In this document: one piece after another, positions 61,061 through 64,000 of the stretch | How the letters are laid out: each line of letters starts with the position of its first letter | Position numbering within the stretch: the first letter of the stretch is position 1 | Origin: Eudromia elegans | Lineage: Eukaryota > Chordata > Aves > Tinamiformes > Tinamidae | Length of the DNA: 64,000 nt | Assembly: GCA_003342815.1 (NCBI GenBank) | Contig: PTEX01000003.1 | Location: 5,847,898-5,911,897 of the forward strand | Reading direction: 5' to 3' | Translations under genes and position numbers: made by a program | Notes under the pieces: model-generated | Database searches by the model: none | Seen by the model: the letters and a program-made list of their open reading frames with translations, nothing else | Told to the model about the DNA's origin: nothing

Positions 61061-64000
61061 GGCCAGCCCCTCGGGCTGCCTCCTGTCTCCGCCGTGCTGC
61101 GGTTCCTCCCATTCAGGAGGCATTGTGTGCGCCAGGGCCGCTTCGGGAATTCCAGGTTCCTGCCCTCCTTCCACCCTGGACAACCCTGTGGCAGATAGGC
61201 CCTTTTTGGTCCTTCCCTTGTAATTCTGGCATTGGCATAACGGTGACTAAAACAAACCCTGTTAACTCTTTCGCTTTGGAATTCACAGTGTTTCCCTTTC
61301 GCTGGTCCTGTTTCACGTTGTTCCTTCTCCCCTTGCTTAGCCTTGGAGAAGTTTCCGAAGAGCAAGTTATTTTGCATGGAGTTTATGCTGTACAGCAAAT
61401 AAACTTTTTTTTTTTTGAAAGTGGTAATAAGTCTCATCTCGTTAATGTACTCATCATATTTGGCATTTAAAGTTTTTCATTCTTGGCATGCTTGTCCGCA
61501 TGGTTGTTACTCACCCAAGGCAGAACGTTTCTTCTGACCAGCAGTGGTGACAGTTGTGAACACTTCCATTCGAACCGTGACTTTCTTGGCTGTCCAACTT
61601 GGCCTTCAGTTCTAACATATTGGGTGGAGTCAGTTGCTGTCCTTACTCATAGCTGCTGTTTGCTGAAATAAAAAACCTACACTGAAACCCAAGGGAAGTT
61701 TCTCTGGAATAAGGCTGTGGTGGTGCAAGCACTTCCCCATGGTACAGGTACTGCTCCAGTACAGCAGGATCGAGGGGCAATGTCCCCTGCTCAGCGAGAG
61801 GGGAGTTTAGGCATGAAAAGTCTTTGGCCCTCATACGTGTAAACTCTCCTGGGGATGTAGAATTGAAGGTACATGATAATCACTAAAAGGTGCTGAGTAG
61901 TGTGCTTAGATAAGTGTTTTGATTGTATTTTGAAGTGATAAACAGTTAAAGTGCGACTTCCAAATTACATATGTAAGATGTATACAATGGGTCTAACTCT
62001 TGTTTAGGAGGTTGTGATAATCTCCTCTACAGCACTGCTAGCAGTTATACTGGCAGAATGTACAGTCACAAGACCAGGGACAAGGAGAGGAGGGCGGGAA
62101 TTTATTAATCTGGCTTTGCAGCAGGAATCAGCGTAGCATGTGACTGTTGCCTGTTATTGCTGTGGGCAGAGGCAAGTCCAGGAAAGACATTTGTGGTTAT
62201 GGGAGTGTATAAGAGAGAACTGAAAGTTAACTAGGGCTTTATTTTGTTTTGTACTGAGGGTTTTGAGTCCTGTGTGTGGAGTTGTGCCTGTAGTTGGGAA
62301 GGACATTCTCATGTGATCGTCGTTTGGGGTCCTTCATGGGATGGAGTTTGAGCACTAACTTGAACTTTTCTGGCCAGTATTTCTGTAGGATTTTGTCATA
62401 CCGATTTAAGGGTATATTCCTTTTCTTACATACACACACATACACTTTAACTACCATTAGCAGGATGGGGTTTAAGGATACTCTTCATTAAAAGAATGTA
62501 GTCTTCAGTGGCCATAAGCAGCTGTGAGTAAATGATAGTGTAATGGGACCAAAAGAGTCATTATGTTCTATTGTGCCACTAATCCTCCATCTAAGAAGGA
62601 TTTGCAGGGGATGGTGCAACAAAAGAGCTGTTACAGTGCATCAAATCGATGATCGTGATCTAATAATAAATTCTTAAATATGTCCATAGTCCGTCACCTT
62701 AGAGTCAGGACCTATTTATTTATGTATTTATTTTGCTACTTTAGTTTAAAGGGACGTGTAAGTAAATGTGAATTACTTATATAGTTTTAAATCTCTTTAT
62801 CCCATCATGCTGTAAAGAAAACATAGTTCAAATAAACATTGTTTGTGTGTAGAGTTTGGAAACAAGACTGTTCATCCACTTTGCACTTAGTGTCGTGTTC
62901 CAGTAGGGCTTGTACCTGTTCATAGGATGCTATTTGAATGTAGAAAGGTGCTATTAATTAAAGGTTTACAAGTCACTTGTGTCTTGTTCCTGCATGTGGG
63001 GTTCTATATTTTTACAATTTTTTTGAGTTCCCAGTCTCATCAATGTATCCCGTCGCTGACCAGTGGCCATATGGACCAACAGGATAGTAAGAGAAAATTC
63101 ACCACTGATGCGTAAGAACCAGGGACAGAAGACAGCAGTATCCATGTGTCTTTCCTCCCACTTATCAGATGTCCAATTCCTCTCTGAAAATAGCAGAAAA
63201 TGATAGGCCTTAACCATGGTAGCCACCTAATAAATCCTTTGGGGATAATGATTTTGGACCAATGTTATATTTGAAGCTGAAAAAAAAAATATTTAGCTTG
63301 GGCGTTTCTATAAACCTCTGCTGTGACAGTCTTGCTTAAGGAAGGTTCTCATGGATAGCAATTCCCAAGCTGGTTAAGGCTTTATTAAAACTGGCACCTT
63401 GCATTGTGCCCAAACACTTACTGCTGCTTTTTGCAGATGTTCTCCTAGTGTGAAGTGGTGTAATTTGCTCTTGGTAGGAAATTCCACTTCATAATCACCT
63501 CTGCATTCTCCGCTTGCTTCTGTTCTCAATGGCTGCAGCTAAGCACCATGTGGTACACAACACAATTAGATGAAATGATATTGAAAGGCTCTCTGCTCCT
63601 GACAGCTCCTCCCTGCTCTTAAAGAAACAAAGCTTTTGTAGGTTAATTTTGCTTAGGTGTGGTAGGATTCATCTTCATTTTGCAAAAAGCACAAATCTTA
63701 AGTCAATCCAATTTGCTTCCTTTCAGATGGCACAGTGTTCAGGTAATCACATTCTGCATATATTTTTGCAGAGGGAACTAAATTAAGGCATTGTTTATCC
63801 CTGAGTGTTAGTGTGGTGTTAGCTGAGTGATGGTAGTGCTTTTTTGTGTGTGTTAATTGCACATAATAGTTTGTGATGGTACACATAACTTTCAGTTTTG
63901 TTGGTGTAGTGGATTGGGGAAGAGAGAGTGTAGAACAATGAGGAGGTTCTACCAAACTAGGACATGAGTGGCACAGTGAGAAGAATTTAGGATATAGGTA
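61061..64000. other. non-coding interval, no gene recognised
   Basis: AT-rich unique DNA. Short simple repeats include TTTA runs near 62707-62733. A 16-bp splice-bounded segment at 63727-63742 is noted in the findings. No gene is recognised. Confidence 0.45.

Noticed and set aside
60330-61470. Open frames of 200-357 codons on both strands with repeating peptides
   Set aside because: They are produced by the stop-poor GC minisatellite. Unit lengths of 49, 52 and 53 bp shift frame at nearly every unit, so no constant peptide repeat exists.
1-64000. CRISPR arrays, operons, ribosome binding sites, tRNA or rRNA genes
   Set aside because: The window is vertebrate nuclear DNA. No regularly spaced repeats with unique spacers, no tRNA A/B-box pairs with cloverleaf, and no rRNA segments were seen.

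Overview
The window looks like a gene-poor stretch of a bird (sauropsid) nuclear genome. The evidence is a truncated CR1 LINE with the typical avian 3' end (6650-7153), very low recognisable transposon content, AT-rich non-coding DNA broken by sharp CpG islands, and one assembly gap (908 Ns) inside the largest island. Nothing bacterial, organellar or viral in organisation is present. No complete protein-coding gene could be recognised. Most open frames here are short chance frames, and the longest ones run through Ns or through a stop-poor GC-rich tandem repeat.

Layout. Positions 1-29950 are mainly non-coding AT-rich DNA with microsatellites, the CR1 copy, a purine-rich tract (about 10815-10914), a CTTTCT array (about 17620-17702) and two splice-bounded exon-like segments (616-704 on the minus strand, 17280-17317 on the plus strand). 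At about 29980-30870 lies a decayed Ty3/gypsy-type reverse transcriptase/RNase H, the clearest ancient protein relic in the window. From 34 kb to 46 kb the sequence becomes regulatory in character: a TATA-type promoter candidate (34014) followed by an exon-like block (34930-34990), a GC-rich patch (35130-35440), a large CpG island (about 38050-39800, interrupted by the gap), an RNA-like hairpin (40754-40793), a second large CpG island (about 44260-45150) with its own TATA-like box and splice donor, and a nested inverted repeat (46621-46683). From 46 to 64 kb the DNA is again mostly non-coding, with exon-like blocks at 51062-51182, 53125-53169 and 56368-56539 (the last is the best), small minisatellites, and a GC-rich 49/53-bp minisatellite (60560-61060).

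Interpretation (inference). Two CpG islands within 7 kb inside long gene-free flanks are the usual picture of the 5' end of a developmental-regulator or long non-coding RNA locus. The gap probably removes the first exon. I could not identify the gene. Exon, promoter and conserved-element calls are candidates only, because splice-like signals are common by chance in 64 kb.
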